Source: an uncultured Lachnospiraceae bacterium (GTDB lineage Bacteria; Bacillota; Clostridia; Lachnospirales; Lachnospiraceae). From it: DNA of 53,413 bases. The DNA is taken from assembly GCA_947574135.1 (NCBI GenBank), contig CANPIM010000020.1:1-53413 (forward strand), written 5' to 3'. Shown piece after piece: positions 24,024 through 32,043 of this stretch. Within the stretch, counting starts at the first letter, position 1; each line of letters starts with the position of its first letter. A program made the position numbers and the translations under genes. The notes below the pieces were generated by a model. The model ran no database searches, had not been told where the DNA came from, and was given only the letters and a program-made list of their open reading frames with translations.

Positions 24024-25706
24024 CTACCTCTTCTCCATGCAGTATACAACCGCCTCATAGGGCCTGAGCCTTGGGCTCCTGCTCACTTCTGTCTCCGCAT
24101 AGTTTCCAATGAGCCGTTCCATTCGTTCCGGCTCCCAGCCCGCAGGAAGGGAACACACCTTTTCCTCCTCCCGGAAGTTACAAATTACCAGAAGCTTTTG
24201 TCCCTCCAGCTGCCTGGTATAGACATAGAGATCCGGATCCTCTGGCAGCAAAAGCTCATAGGAGCCGTATACTATAATGGCATACTCCTTCCGCAGACGG
24301 ATAAGCTTCTGATAATAGTGAAATACGGAATCCTCCCGGGAAAGCTGCTCCTTGGCATTGATCTCCTTATAATTGGGGTTCACCATAATCCAGGGCTCCC
24401 CGGTGCTGAAGCCGGCGTTTGGGCTGTCATCCCACTGCATGGGGGTCCGGGAATTGTCCCGGCTCTTATAGCGCAGATAACGCATCATATCCTCCGGCTT
24501 GATCTGGCCGCTCTCCGTGTATTCATGGTAGGCATTGATGCTCTCAATATCCCGGAACTCCTCAAGCGACGGGAAGGGCACATTGGTCATTCCCAATTCC
24601 TCTCCCTGGTAGACATAGGGGGTTCCCTGCATCATGTGAAGGCAGGTGGCCAGCATCTTGGCGGAGAGCTCCCGATAGGCCTCCCTGTCATCCCCAAGCC
24701 TTGACACAATCCGGGGCTGGTCATGGTTACACCAGTAGAGACTGTTCCAGGCCCTTCCATGGAGCTCCCGCTGCCATTTGGAAAGGGTCTCCTTCAGTTC
24801 CACCAGATTCATCTTCCGGTCATTCCACTTAAAGGTTTCGCCGCCGTCCAGGTTCATGTGCTCAAACTGAAATACCATATTCAGCTCGCTCCCATCCAGG
24901 CTGGCATATTTTCTGGCCTCCTTCACGGTCACCCCTGCACATTCCCCCACTGTCAAAAGGTCATAGCGGGAAAGAACCTTCTGATTCATCTCCCGAAGGT
25001 ACTCATGGACCCGGGGGCCATTGCACACATAGGGACCGTAATCCCCGTATCCGGTCTCCTTCACTTCCCCGTCGGGAAAAGCCGGATCCTTGGATATCAT
25101 GCTGATCACATCCATGCGGAAGCCATCGATGCCTTTCTGGCACCACCAGTCCATCATGGCAAAAACGTCCTGGCGAACCTTTTCATTCTCCCAGTTGAGA
25201 TCCGGCTGCTTTCTGGAAAACATATGCAAATAGTACATATCCGTGGTCTCATCGTAGTTCCAGGCAGAGCCCCCAAAGCAGGAGCCCCAGTTGTTGGGAG
25301 CCTGTCCCTCCTTCCCTTCCTTCCAGATATAATAGTCCCTGTAAGGACTATCTTTAGAGCTTCGGCTCTCCACAAACCAGGGATGCTCATCCGAAGTATG
25401 GTTCACCACCAGATCCATCACAATCCGGATTCCCCGCTCATGGGCCGCAGCCAGCATCCGGTCATAATCCTCCATGGTACCGAATTCCTTCATAATGCCC
25501 TGGTAATTGCTGATGTCGTACCCGTTGTCATCGTTGGGGGACTCGTATACGGGAGAAAGCCAGATCACGTCGATCCCCAGCTCCTTCAGATAATCCAGCT
25601 TCTCCGTGATGCCATTCAAATCCCCGATTCCGTCCCCATTGCTGTCCCGGAAGCTTCGAGGGTAAATCTGGTATACCACACTTTCCTTCCACCATGTTTT
25701 TTCCAT
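24024..25706 (-). CDS. malL: Oligo-1,6-glucosidase / alpha-glucosidase (GH13)
   Basis: The 560-aa protein is a GH13 enzyme. Visible are the N-terminal VVYQIYPRSFRDSNGDGIGD, region I DLVVNHTSDEHPW, region II GFRMDVI with the nucleophile Asp, region III LTVGECAG with the acid/base Glu, and region IV WCNHDQPR. Val after DL in region I and the N-terminal calcium-site loop DSNGDGIGDL fit oligo-1,6-glucosidase, which releases glucose from isomalto-oligosaccharides. It has no signal peptide, so it acts on imported oligosaccharides. The ATG at 25706 is preferred over a GTG at 25715. A strong promoter lies at 25842-25870. No sugar transporter is adjacent. Confidence 0.93.
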   Translation of the reverse strand: MEKTWWKESVVYQIYPRSFRDSNGDGIGDLNGITEKLDYLKELGIDVIWLSPVYESPNDDNGYDISNYQGIMKEFGTMEDYDRMLAAAHERGIRIVMDLVVNHTSDEHPWFVESRSSKDSPYRDYYIWKEGKEGQAPNNWGSCFGGSAWNYDETTDMYYLHMFSRKQPDLNWENEKVRQDVFAMMDWWCQKGIDGFRMDVISMISKDPAFPDGEVKETGYGDYGPYVCNGPRVHEYLREMNQKVLSRYDLLTVGECAGVTVKEARKYASLDGSELNMVFQFEHMNLDGGETFKWNDRKMNLVELKETLSKWQRELHGRAWNSLYWCNHDQPRIVSRLGDDREAYRELSAKMLATCLHMMQGTPYVYQGEELGMTNVPFPSLEEFRDIESINAYHEYTESGQIKPEDMMRYLRYKSRDNSRTPMQWDDSPNAGFSTGEPWIMVNPNYKEINAKEQLSREDSVFHYYQKLIRLRKEYAIIVYGSYELLLPEDPDLYVYTRQLEGQKLLVICNFREEEKVCSLPAGWEPERMERLIGNYAETEVSRSPRLRPYEAVVYCMEKR

Positions 25707-25841
25707 GCTGTACACCTGCCTTCTGCATATTCTCCTTTACTGCCAATCCCCTCCGTGGACAAGGGGACAACACGGTTTTGCACCACAGATAAAGGGCGTG
25801 TATCCCCCTGCTCGCGAAGGGTCCTTTGATGATATACAATG

Positions 25842-25870
25842 ATTATATAATATGTAGATAACTTTTTCAA
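25842..25870 (-). promoter_or_regulatory. Promoter of malL
   Basis: On the minus strand TTGAAA (25865-25870) and TATAAT (25842-25847) are 17 bp apart. The -35 overlaps the stop codon of the upstream lysozyme gene, so the promoter is embedded at the gene end. Confidence 0.8.
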
Positions 25871-26715
25871 TAAGTAAGAGCCGCTCTGGTGGCCGGGCCA
25901 CACTTGCCGTCTACCTGCAGACCATGGGCCGCCTGAAAGGCCCGCAGCGCCAGATCCGTCTCCGGTCCAAATCTCCCGTCAATCTGCAGCTCATAGCCGG
26001 CCTCCCGAAGCTCCCATTGCAGCCAGCGGACCTCCTCCCGGACCACGCCGGCCCGGAGACGATTGTATTTCAGGACCTTTCCGGAATCCCGGTAGGGATT
26101 CTGGGGTTTTCCGGTGCCCGGAATCATCTGAAGCTCTCCGTACCACACATCCAGATCCACGTCCCCGGTGATTCCCGGGACTCTGCCCTTCCTGCTGTAC
26201 TGCCAGCCGATCTCCCCCACATTGGGCCTGAGCGCAGACACCATAGCCCCTGTATCATTTTTTGGATAGTGGGCGATCCAGTATTCTGCCTTTAGCCCTC
26301 CACACACATTCTTGTACCAATCCAGATTGCAATACACATTACAGGCATAACCAGCCTCCCGAATCACCGACATCCAGGCCCTGGCCAGCTGTCTGACCTT
26401 GGGACCTCCAAGGGCCCGCTGTCTGCTCCACTCCAAATCCAGCCACACCCCAAGCTCCAGCTTCCGGCCGTCCAGGGTGCGCAGCACCTCCTGCGCCTCC
26501 ATCCTGGCCTGGGCCACCGTCAAGGCATAGCTAAACCGGTAGGCGCCCCTGGCAATGCTGTGCTGCCCGCAGGCCTGATAATTATAGACAAAGCTCTTAT
26601 CTGCCCCCTTGCTGTCCCGGACCCGCAAAATAGCTCCTCTCACACCGTCCGCCGCCACCTTAGCCCAGTCCGGCCGTCCCTGATAGCTGGATACATCCAC
26701 CATTCGAATTGCCAT
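25867..26715 (-). CDS. GH25 lysozyme with C-terminal peptidoglycan-binding domain
   Basis: The 282-aa protein has a GH25 muramidase domain (residues 3-195) with Asp7 in MVDVSSYQG and the catalytic pair Asp93/Glu95 in GVWLDLEWS, plus GYACNVYCNLDWYKN and WQYSRKGRVPGITGDVDLDVWY. A PG_binding_1-type domain (about 218-282) carries VRWLQWELREAGY, IDGRFGPETDLALRAFQ and VDGKCGPATRAAL. It would cut glycan strands between MurNAc and GlcNAc. There is no signal peptide or membrane anchor, the layout of a phage endolysin, yet no phage genes surround it. AAGGGAG precedes the ATG by 8 nt. Confidence 0.93.
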   Translation of the reverse strand: MAIRMVDVSSYQGRPDWAKVAADGVRGAILRVRDSKGADKSFVYNYQACGQHSIARGAYRFSYALTVAQARMEAQEVLRTLDGRKLELGVWLDLEWSRQRALGGPKVRQLARAWMSVIREAGYACNVYCNLDWYKNVCGGLKAEYWIAHYPKNDTGAMVSALRPNVGEIGWQYSRKGRVPGITGDVDLDVWYGELQMIPGTGKPQNPYRDSGKVLKYNRLRAGVVREEVRWLQWELREAGYELQIDGRFGPETDLALRAFQAAHGLQVDGKCGPATRAALTY

Positions 26716-26847
26716 ATATTTCTCCCTTCCATAGAAATCCTCCTTCTGTACCCTCTCTTCACAAGGGAATACACAATGGGCACTTGTAAGGATCGGGTAT
26801 ATTATCTTTATAATTAGGAAGGTCTGATTTTATGTCTGAAAAATGCA

Positions 26848-26887
26848 AAAAAAGAAAATCCCCCGCCCAGACCCGGAGGGGATTTTC
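26848..26887 (-). terminator. Intrinsic terminator of glyA
   Basis: Arms GAAAATCCCC (from 26854) and GGGGATTTTC (26878-26887) pair perfectly. The minus-strand sequence after the stem begins TTTTTTTGC. It lies 22 bp after the glyA stop. Confidence 0.88.
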
Positions 26888-26909
26888 CTTCTTTATTTTA
26901 TATGCTTAT

Positions 26910-28151
26910 TTACATATCCAGGGGATATTTATCTGTCAGGCTCTTTACCAGGGCCTTCACCTCTGCCGTAGCGCTCTCACCCTCTTTGATCATCCGGGCC
27001 ACAGCCTCCGCCACCACAGCCATATCCTCCTCCTTTAAGCCCCGGGCTGTCACCGCCGGGGTGCCGATGCGCACGCCGCTGGTCACAAAGGCGGATTTGG
27101 GATCATTGGGAATGGTATTCTTGTTGGCAGTAATATTGGCCGCATCCAAAAGATGCTCCACCTCCTTGCCGGAGAGATCAAAGGGCGTCAAATCCACCAG
27201 CATGAGATGATTATCCGTGCCTCCGGATACAATCTTGATACCCCGATCCAGAAGCCCCTTGCAAAGCGCCTGGGCATTTTTCACAATCTGCTCCTGGTAT
27301 GCCTTGTATTCCGGGGTCAGAGCCTCCGCAAAGCACACGGCCTTGGCCGCAATCACATGCATCAAAGGTCCGCCCTGGATTCCCGGGAACACAGCCTTGT
27401 TAAAGTTAAACTTCTGCGCTGTCTCCATATCCGACATAATCATGCCGCCTCTGGGCCCCCGCAGAGTCTTATGGGTGGTGGTGGTGGTCACATGGGCGTA
27501 GGGAATGGGGCTGGGATGCAGCCCGGCAGCCACCAGTCCTGCAATATGGGCAATGTCTACCATCAGATAAGCTCCCACCTCATCGGCAATCTCCCGGAAG
27601 CGCTTAAAGTCAATGGTTCTGGCATAGGCGCTGGCTCCTGCAATGATAAGCTTAGGCTTACACTCCTTAGCCAGCTGCCGCACCTGCTCATAATCCAAAA
27701 CACCGTCGTCATTTACCCCATAGGGTACCACATGGAAATATTTTCCGGAAAAATTGGCAGGGCTCCCGTGGGTCAGATGTCCCCCATGAGCCAGATTCAT
27801 CCCCATAATGGTGTCCCCCGGCTCCAGCATGGCAAACTCCACCGCCATATTGGCCTGGGCGCCGGAGTGGGGCTGCACGTTTACATACTCACAGCCAAAG
27901 ATCTTCTTTGCCCGGGCAATGGCCAGATCCTCCACCACGTCCACACATTCACAGCCGCCATAATAGCGCTTGCCGGAATATCCTTCCGCATATTTATTGG
28001 TCAAAGGGCTTCCCATGGCGGCCATCACGGCCTTGCTCACCCAGTTTTCCGATGCGATCAGCTCAATATGGCTGTTCTGACGTGCCATTTCCTTCTCAAT
28101 GGCTGCTGCCACCTCCGCGTCAGCGGCTCTTACCTCTTCCAATGAATACAT
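26910..28151 (-). CDS. glyA: Serine hydroxymethyltransferase
   Basis: The 413-aa PLP enzyme interconverts serine and glycine with transfer of a one-carbon unit to tetrahydrofolate. Family hallmarks are [38 protein letters not shown] and [19 protein letters not shown]. The PLP lysine is Lys228 in [14 protein letters not shown]. Length is normal for bacterial GlyA. GGAGG lies 9 nt before the ATG. It has its own near-consensus promoter and terminator and is a single-gene unit. There is no riboswitch signature in the 85-nt leader. Confidence 0.97.
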   Translation of the reverse strand: MYSLEEVRAADAEVAAAIEKEMARQNSHIELIASENWVSKAVMAAMGSPLTNKYAEGYSGKRYYGGCECVDVVEDLAIARAKKIFGCEYVNVQPHSGAQANMAVEFAMLEPGDTIMGMNLAHGGHLTHGSPANFSGKYFHVVPYGVNDDGVLDYEQVRQLAKECKPKLIIAGASAYARTIDFKRFREIADEVGAYLMVDIAHIAGLVAAGLHPSPIPYAHVTTTTTHKTLRGPRGGMIMSDMETAQKFNFNKAVFPGIQGGPLMHVIAAKAVCFAEALTPEYKAYQEQIVKNAQALCKGLLDRGIKIVSGGTDNHLMLVDLTPFDLSGKEVEHLLDAANITANKNTIPNDPKSAFVTSGVRIGTPAVTARGLKEEDMAVVAEAVARMIKEGESATAEVKALVKSLTDKYPLDM

Positions 28152-28233
28152 CCTTCATTTCCTCCTCGATTCTTCTCCCTGCACGTTGACTGTCTTTCAC
28201 ACGCATACATTTGTCTTTACATGAACAAAAATC

Positions 28234-28262
28234 ATTATATGGGATATTCTCTTAAAATGCAA
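28234..28262 (-). promoter_or_regulatory. Promoter of glyA
   Basis: On the minus strand TTGCAT (28257-28262) and TATAAT (28234-28239) are 17 bp apart, about 83 bp upstream of the start codon. Confidence 0.82.
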
Positions 28263-28305
28263 GCCCTTTTTTTATTTCCAGAAATATTTTTATCTTGTTT
28301 TTATC

Positions 28306-28334
28306 TTGTCAGCACTCTGGATTTTTCATAAAAT
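28306..28334 (+). promoter_or_regulatory. Promoter of the DUF1294 gene
   Basis: TTGTCA (28306-28311) and TAAAAT (28329-28334) are 17 bp apart, 32 bp upstream of the start at 28366. A longer frame beginning at 28306 would overlap this promoter and is not used. Confidence 0.75.
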
Positions 28335-28365
28335 AAAAGAAAACCTTTCAAGGAGGACCTTTCCC

Positions 28366-28647
28366 ATGCTATCCAATCCCCAAATCCGGCTGTTTCTTCT
28401 GGCGTATCTGCTCCTTATCAATCTCTGCGGCTTTGTCAGCATGGGATTGGACAAAGAGAAAGCCCGCAAGAGGAAATGGCGCATTCCGGAAAAGACCCTG
28501 TTTCTCTTTGCTCTCCTGGGAGGAAGCTTCGGCTCTATGGCCGGCATGCAGCTCTTCCGCCACAAGACAAAGCACTGGTATTTTCGCTATGGAATGCCTG
28601 CCATCTTCCTATTGCAGGCCGGTTTTCTTATCTATCTCTTTTCTTAA
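28366..28647 (+). CDS. DUF1294 small membrane protein
   Basis: The 93-aa protein has three predicted membrane segments and the DUF1294 pattern: MGLDKEKARKRKWRIPEKTL, then LGGSFGSMAGMQLFRHKTKH, then YFRYGMPAIFLLQ. Function of the family is unknown; in other bacteria the domain is sometimes fused to a cold-shock domain. CAAGGAGGA lies 8 nt before the ATG. It is a lone plus-strand gene between glyA and the TRAP-TAXI pair. Confidence 0.88.
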   Translation: MLSNPQIRLFLLAYLLLINLCGFVSMGLDKEKARKRKWRIPEKTLFLFALLGGSFGSMAGMQLFRHKTKHWYFRYGMPAIFLLQAGFLIYLFS

Positions 28648-28693
28648 GTAAGCTTACCCTTCCGTGAACCAGGGTGCCCTCTCTTGACAAGCT

Positions 28694-30655
28694 TTAGGCC
28701 GCCGCCTTTTTTGCGCTCATGCGCTGGAAGAGAATGGTTCCCCCAATGAGCACCAGACCAATCACATCCGAGAAAATGCCGGGATACAAAAGGGTCAGTC
28801 CCCCTACAATGCTCACAAGCCGCACCGGCAGGCTCATCTTCTGATATACATAGCCTCCCAGGCCGGCAGCCACACCAAAGATTCCCAGGAGGGCCGTGAT
28901 GCAAATCTGCACCACCTCCACCGCGTTGGTATCCACAAACAGCATGGCCGGACTAAAGGCAAATATGTAGGGCACGATAAAGGCCGCTATGGCCAGGCGG
29001 GTGGCGTTGAAGGCAGTCCGCATGGGCGGCGCCTTGGCAATGGCGCTGCCTGCGTAGGCAGCCAGGGCCACCGGCGGGGTAATATCCGCCACAATGCCGA
29101 AGTAAAATACAAAGAAATGGGCTGCCATGGTAGGAATGCCAATCTCCGGGCTCATAAGGATAGGCGCACAGGTAGCTGCCATAATGCAGTAGTTTGCCGT
29201 GGTAGGTACGCCCATACCCAGGATAATGCAGCAGATCATGGTCAGCACCAGCGCAATAATGGCATGACCGCCGGACACAGACACAATGGCTGTGATAAGC
29301 TTGGAGGCAAGTCCCGTGGAGGTAATACAGCCGGCCACAATCCCCGCCATGGCGCAGGCCACAGCCACGGTGATAGTCCCCTTTCCTCCGGCCTCCAGGG
29401 CATCCACACATTTCCGGAAGGTGATCCGGTCATCCCTATTGAAGATCCCCACCAAGATGGTCACTCCAATGGCCACAGCCGCGGAGAACTGCATGGTACG
29501 GGTATTGGTGGACACCAGCACCACCAGCACTACCAGAGGCGCCAACAGATAAATTTTCTTGATAAGCTTTCCAAATTTTGGGAGCTCCTCTCTGGGAATT
29601 CCCCGAAGCCCCAGCTTCTTGGCCTCCAAATGCACCGCTATGTAGATGCCAGTAAAATACAGCACCGCCGGCAGAATGGCCCTGAGCGCCACCTCTCCAT
29701 AGCTGATGCCCATGTACTCTGCCATAAGGAAGGCGGCCGCACCCATAATGGGAGGCATAATCTGACCTCCCGTAGAGGCCGCTGCCTCCACGGCTCCCGC
29801 AAATTCTCCCTTATAACCGGTTTTTTTCATCATAGGAATGGTTACGGAACCGGTAGTCACCGTATTTCCCACAGAGGAGCCGGATACCATGCCGCACAGG
29901 GCCGAGGAGATGACGGCCACCTTAGCCGGACCGCCGGCGGAAGAGCCTGCAATGGAATTGGCCAAATCGATAAAGAAATTGGCGATTCCCGTTCGTTCCA
30001 GAAAGGCTCCGAAAATAATAAACACCACGATGTACTTGGCACACACGTCAATGGGCGTATTCATCACACCGGAGGTGGTGTAAAACAAATCGTAGATCAC
30101 CTTGCCAAAGCGCACATTGGCAAAGGTATATACCAGAAGGGCTCCCACCACACACAGAATGGGAAGTCCCACACTGCGCCGGCACAGCTCCATCATGGCA
30201 AGAATGGAGATAATGGCCATGGCCACCATCACGGGATTTTGGGTGACCTTGGTGGCCTGCATCAGGATCTCCTTGGCATTTAGGGAAAAATAGAAGAATC
30301 CCCCTGCCCCTAAAAGCATTATCAATATATCATACCAGGGCATATGATTGACCTTGGTGTTTCCCTTTTTCGCCGGAAAATTCAGATAACCGATAATGAG
30401 AATCATGGCCAGAAACCGGGTGAGACGTACCTCCCGGAGACCCTTTCCAAACAGGGTTACCCCAATGCTGTAAAAGGAAAATGCCACCATCAGCCAGCGG
30501 ATAATAACCTTGGGAATTCCTTCCCAGACACGGACATTGGACTCCCTGTCATATTTTTTCATGACTTCTTCCACATCTGCAGCCGTACCCACACCCACAT
30601 CATCCACCGGAGCCATGTTCCCAGAAGCTTCCTTGTCTTTTTTCCAAAAGCTCAT
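28694..30655 (-). CDS. TRAP-TAXI fused 4TM/12TM permease
   Basis: The 653-aa protein is a fusion of the small and large TRAP permeases, typical of TAXI systems. A cytoplasmic N-terminal tail (about 1-55) is followed by many hydrophobic segments. DctM-like signatures are AFLERTGIANFFIDLANSIA, SALCGMVSGSSVGNTVTTGS and EAAASTGGQIMPPIMGAAAF. Its receptor gene lies 180 bp upstream, separated by a hairpin. TAXI systems import small carboxylates such as glutamate or ketoglutarate in characterised cases; the substrate here is unknown. Confidence 0.94.
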   Translation of the reverse strand: MSFWKKDKEASGNMAPVDDVGVGTAADVEEVMKKYDRESNVRVWEGIPKVIIRWLMVAFSFYSIGVTLFGKGLREVRLTRFLAMILIIGYLNFPAKKGNTKVNHMPWYDILIMLLGAGGFFYFSLNAKEILMQATKVTQNPVMVAMAIISILAMMELCRRSVGLPILCVVGALLVYTFANVRFGKVIYDLFYTTSGVMNTPIDVCAKYIVVFIIFGAFLERTGIANFFIDLANSIAGSSAGGPAKVAVISSALCGMVSGSSVGNTVTTGSVTIPMMKKTGYKGEFAGAVEAAASTGGQIMPPIMGAAAFLMAEYMGISYGEVALRAILPAVLYFTGIYIAVHLEAKKLGLRGIPREELPKFGKLIKKIYLLAPLVVLVVLVSTNTRTMQFSAAVAIGVTILVGIFNRDDRITFRKCVDALEAGGKGTITVAVACAMAGIVAGCITSTGLASKLITAIVSVSGGHAIIALVLTMICCIILGMGVPTTANYCIMAATCAPILMSPEIGIPTMAAHFFVFYFGIVADITPPVALAAYAGSAIAKAPPMRTAFNATRLAIAAFIVPYIFAFSPAMLFVDTNAVEVVQICITALLGIFGVAAGLGGYVYQKMSLPVRLVSIVGGLTLLYPGIFSDVIGLVLIGGTILFQRMSAKKAAA

Positions 30656-30756
30656 ACACTTTCCCCTCTTTCTCCATTATTTGTTCTCCCACGGAACACA
30701 TGACCCCACACCCCTTGGATATGTGCTCATCCACTCCGCAAAACCTCTGTTTTTTG

Positions 30757-30793
30757 AAAGGGGCTGCAACAAAAAACATGCTGCAGCCTCTTT
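30757..30793 (-). other. Intercistronic stem-loop between TAXI receptor and permease
   Basis: Arms AAAGGGGCTGCA (30757-30768) and TGCAGCCTCTTT (30782-30793) pair over 12 bp with one mismatch. It sits 43 bp after the receptor stop and about 100 bp before the permease start. The minus-strand side lacks a T-run, so partial termination or mRNA protection giving more receptor than permease is plausible. Confidence 0.6.
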
Positions 30794-30835
30794 GCCCTTA
30801 CTTTTATGTCCTTACACCAGGCGTCCCCAGTCCCG

Positions 30836-31885
30836 TTACTTTGTGGGAACCTCTATATTCTTCTCCGCAAAATATTTTGCTGCACCGGGATGATAGGGAA
30901 CAGCCGTAACAGAGCCAGCAAACTCCAGATTCAGCTCTGCACCCTTGGCATGTGCCGTGGTGATGGTGTCCACGTTCTCAAAAATGGTGGATACAAAGTT
31001 GTATACATCATCCTCAGACACATCGTCCCGTGCGATTACCACAGCGCCTACTGCTACGGTAGTGGCATCCTCCGCCATTCCGTAGGTGTCAGCCGCAATC
31101 ACATTCTTGGTGTAGTAGGGGGAGCTGGCAATCAGCGTATTGATATGCTCGTCGTCCAGGCTTACCAGGTACACATCCTTGGAGGTAGCCAGAGAGGTTA
31201 CCGCCGTGGTAGGAGCGCCAGCCACCACGAAGGCTGCGTCAATCTTTCCGTCCTGAAGGCTCTCGGCGCTGTTTCCGAAATCCTCATAGGTGGGATTGAT
31301 ATCATCCTCGGTCAGTCCGTATGCACCCAGAATGTCAATGGCATTGAAATACACGCCGGATCCCGGAGCACCGATGGAAACATTCTTTCCTGCCAGATCG
31401 GCTACGGTCTTAATGTCCGGGTTGCAGGTAACGATCTGCACCTGCTCCATATAAAGGGCAGCCACGGTGGAGAAACCCTCCACGGGAGCGCCGTCAAACA
31501 GGTTGGTTCCCTCATAGGCGTAAGCCATAACGTCAGACTGTACAAAGCCCAGCTGTGCATCTCCCATTTCCATGGCCTCAATATTGGCCTTGGATCCGCC
31601 GGAGGTGATAGCCGTCACCTTGGTAGCTGTAGCGCCGCTGATCTGTCCGGCCAGCACGCTGCCAAATCCATAATAGGTACCCTGGTCGCCGCCAGTGGTA
31701 AATTTAAGCTCCGATCCGCTGGCCGCCGGTGCAGCCGGCGCCTCGCTCTCCTTGGCCTCTTCCGTCTCAGGCGCCTCGGCCGGAGTCTCCGTCTCTGCCG
31801 GAGCGGGCTCTTCCTTGCTTCCACATCCGGCCAACCCCGCCGTCAGAAGCATGGCAATCATCAATACAGACACAAACTTCTTCAT
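30836..31885 (-). CDS. TAXI-family TRAP solute-binding lipoprotein
   Basis: The 349-aa protein has a lipoprotein signal (TAGLAGC, Cys about residue 21), a Glu/Pro/Ala-rich spacer (about 25-55) and a TAXI receptor fold: FTTGGDQGTYYGFGSVLAGQ, then VTAITSGGSKANIEAMEMGD and VSIGAPGSGVYFNAIDIL. It captures substrate outside the membrane for the fused permease downstream. AAAGAGGAA precedes the ATG by 7 nt. The acidic spacer probably crosses the cell wall. Confidence 0.95.
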   Translation of the reverse strand: MKKFVSVLMIAMLLTAGLAGCGSKEEPAPAETETPAEAPETEEAKESEAPAAPAASGSELKFTTGGDQGTYYGFGSVLAGQISGATATKVTAITSGGSKANIEAMEMGDAQLGFVQSDVMAYAYEGTNLFDGAPVEGFSTVAALYMEQVQIVTCNPDIKTVADLAGKNVSIGAPGSGVYFNAIDILGAYGLTEDDINPTYEDFGNSAESLQDGKIDAAFVVAGAPTTAVTSLATSKDVYLVSLDDEHINTLIASSPYYTKNVIAADTYGMAEDATTVAVGAVVIARDDVSEDDVYNFVSTIFENVDTITTAHAKGAELNLEFAGSVTAVPYHPGAAKYFAEKNIEVPTK

Positions 31886-32043
31886 ACTTTATTCCTCTTT
31901 TCCTATAAATTTATGCCATAACCCTGCATTTTCTGCATAAATTATCACATACTCCTACAGTCTATCACGATTTTCGTCATTTTTCAATTCTTAATTTTTC
32001 CATCTTCCTTTTTTTAACATTTTATGAACCAAAGGTTTGGGGC

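Noticed and set aside
25867-26715. Prophage called from the GH25 lysozyme
   Set aside because: No capsid, portal, terminase, tail, holin or integrase gene is near it.
29117-30283. 388-codon plus-strand frame within the TRAP-TAXI permease
   Set aside because: The translation is a His/Gly/Asn-rich antisense product of a hydrophobic permease; no start signals.
30806-31921. Plus-strand frame opposite the TAXI receptor
   Set aside because: It is antisense to a receptor with clear lipobox and TAXI motifs.
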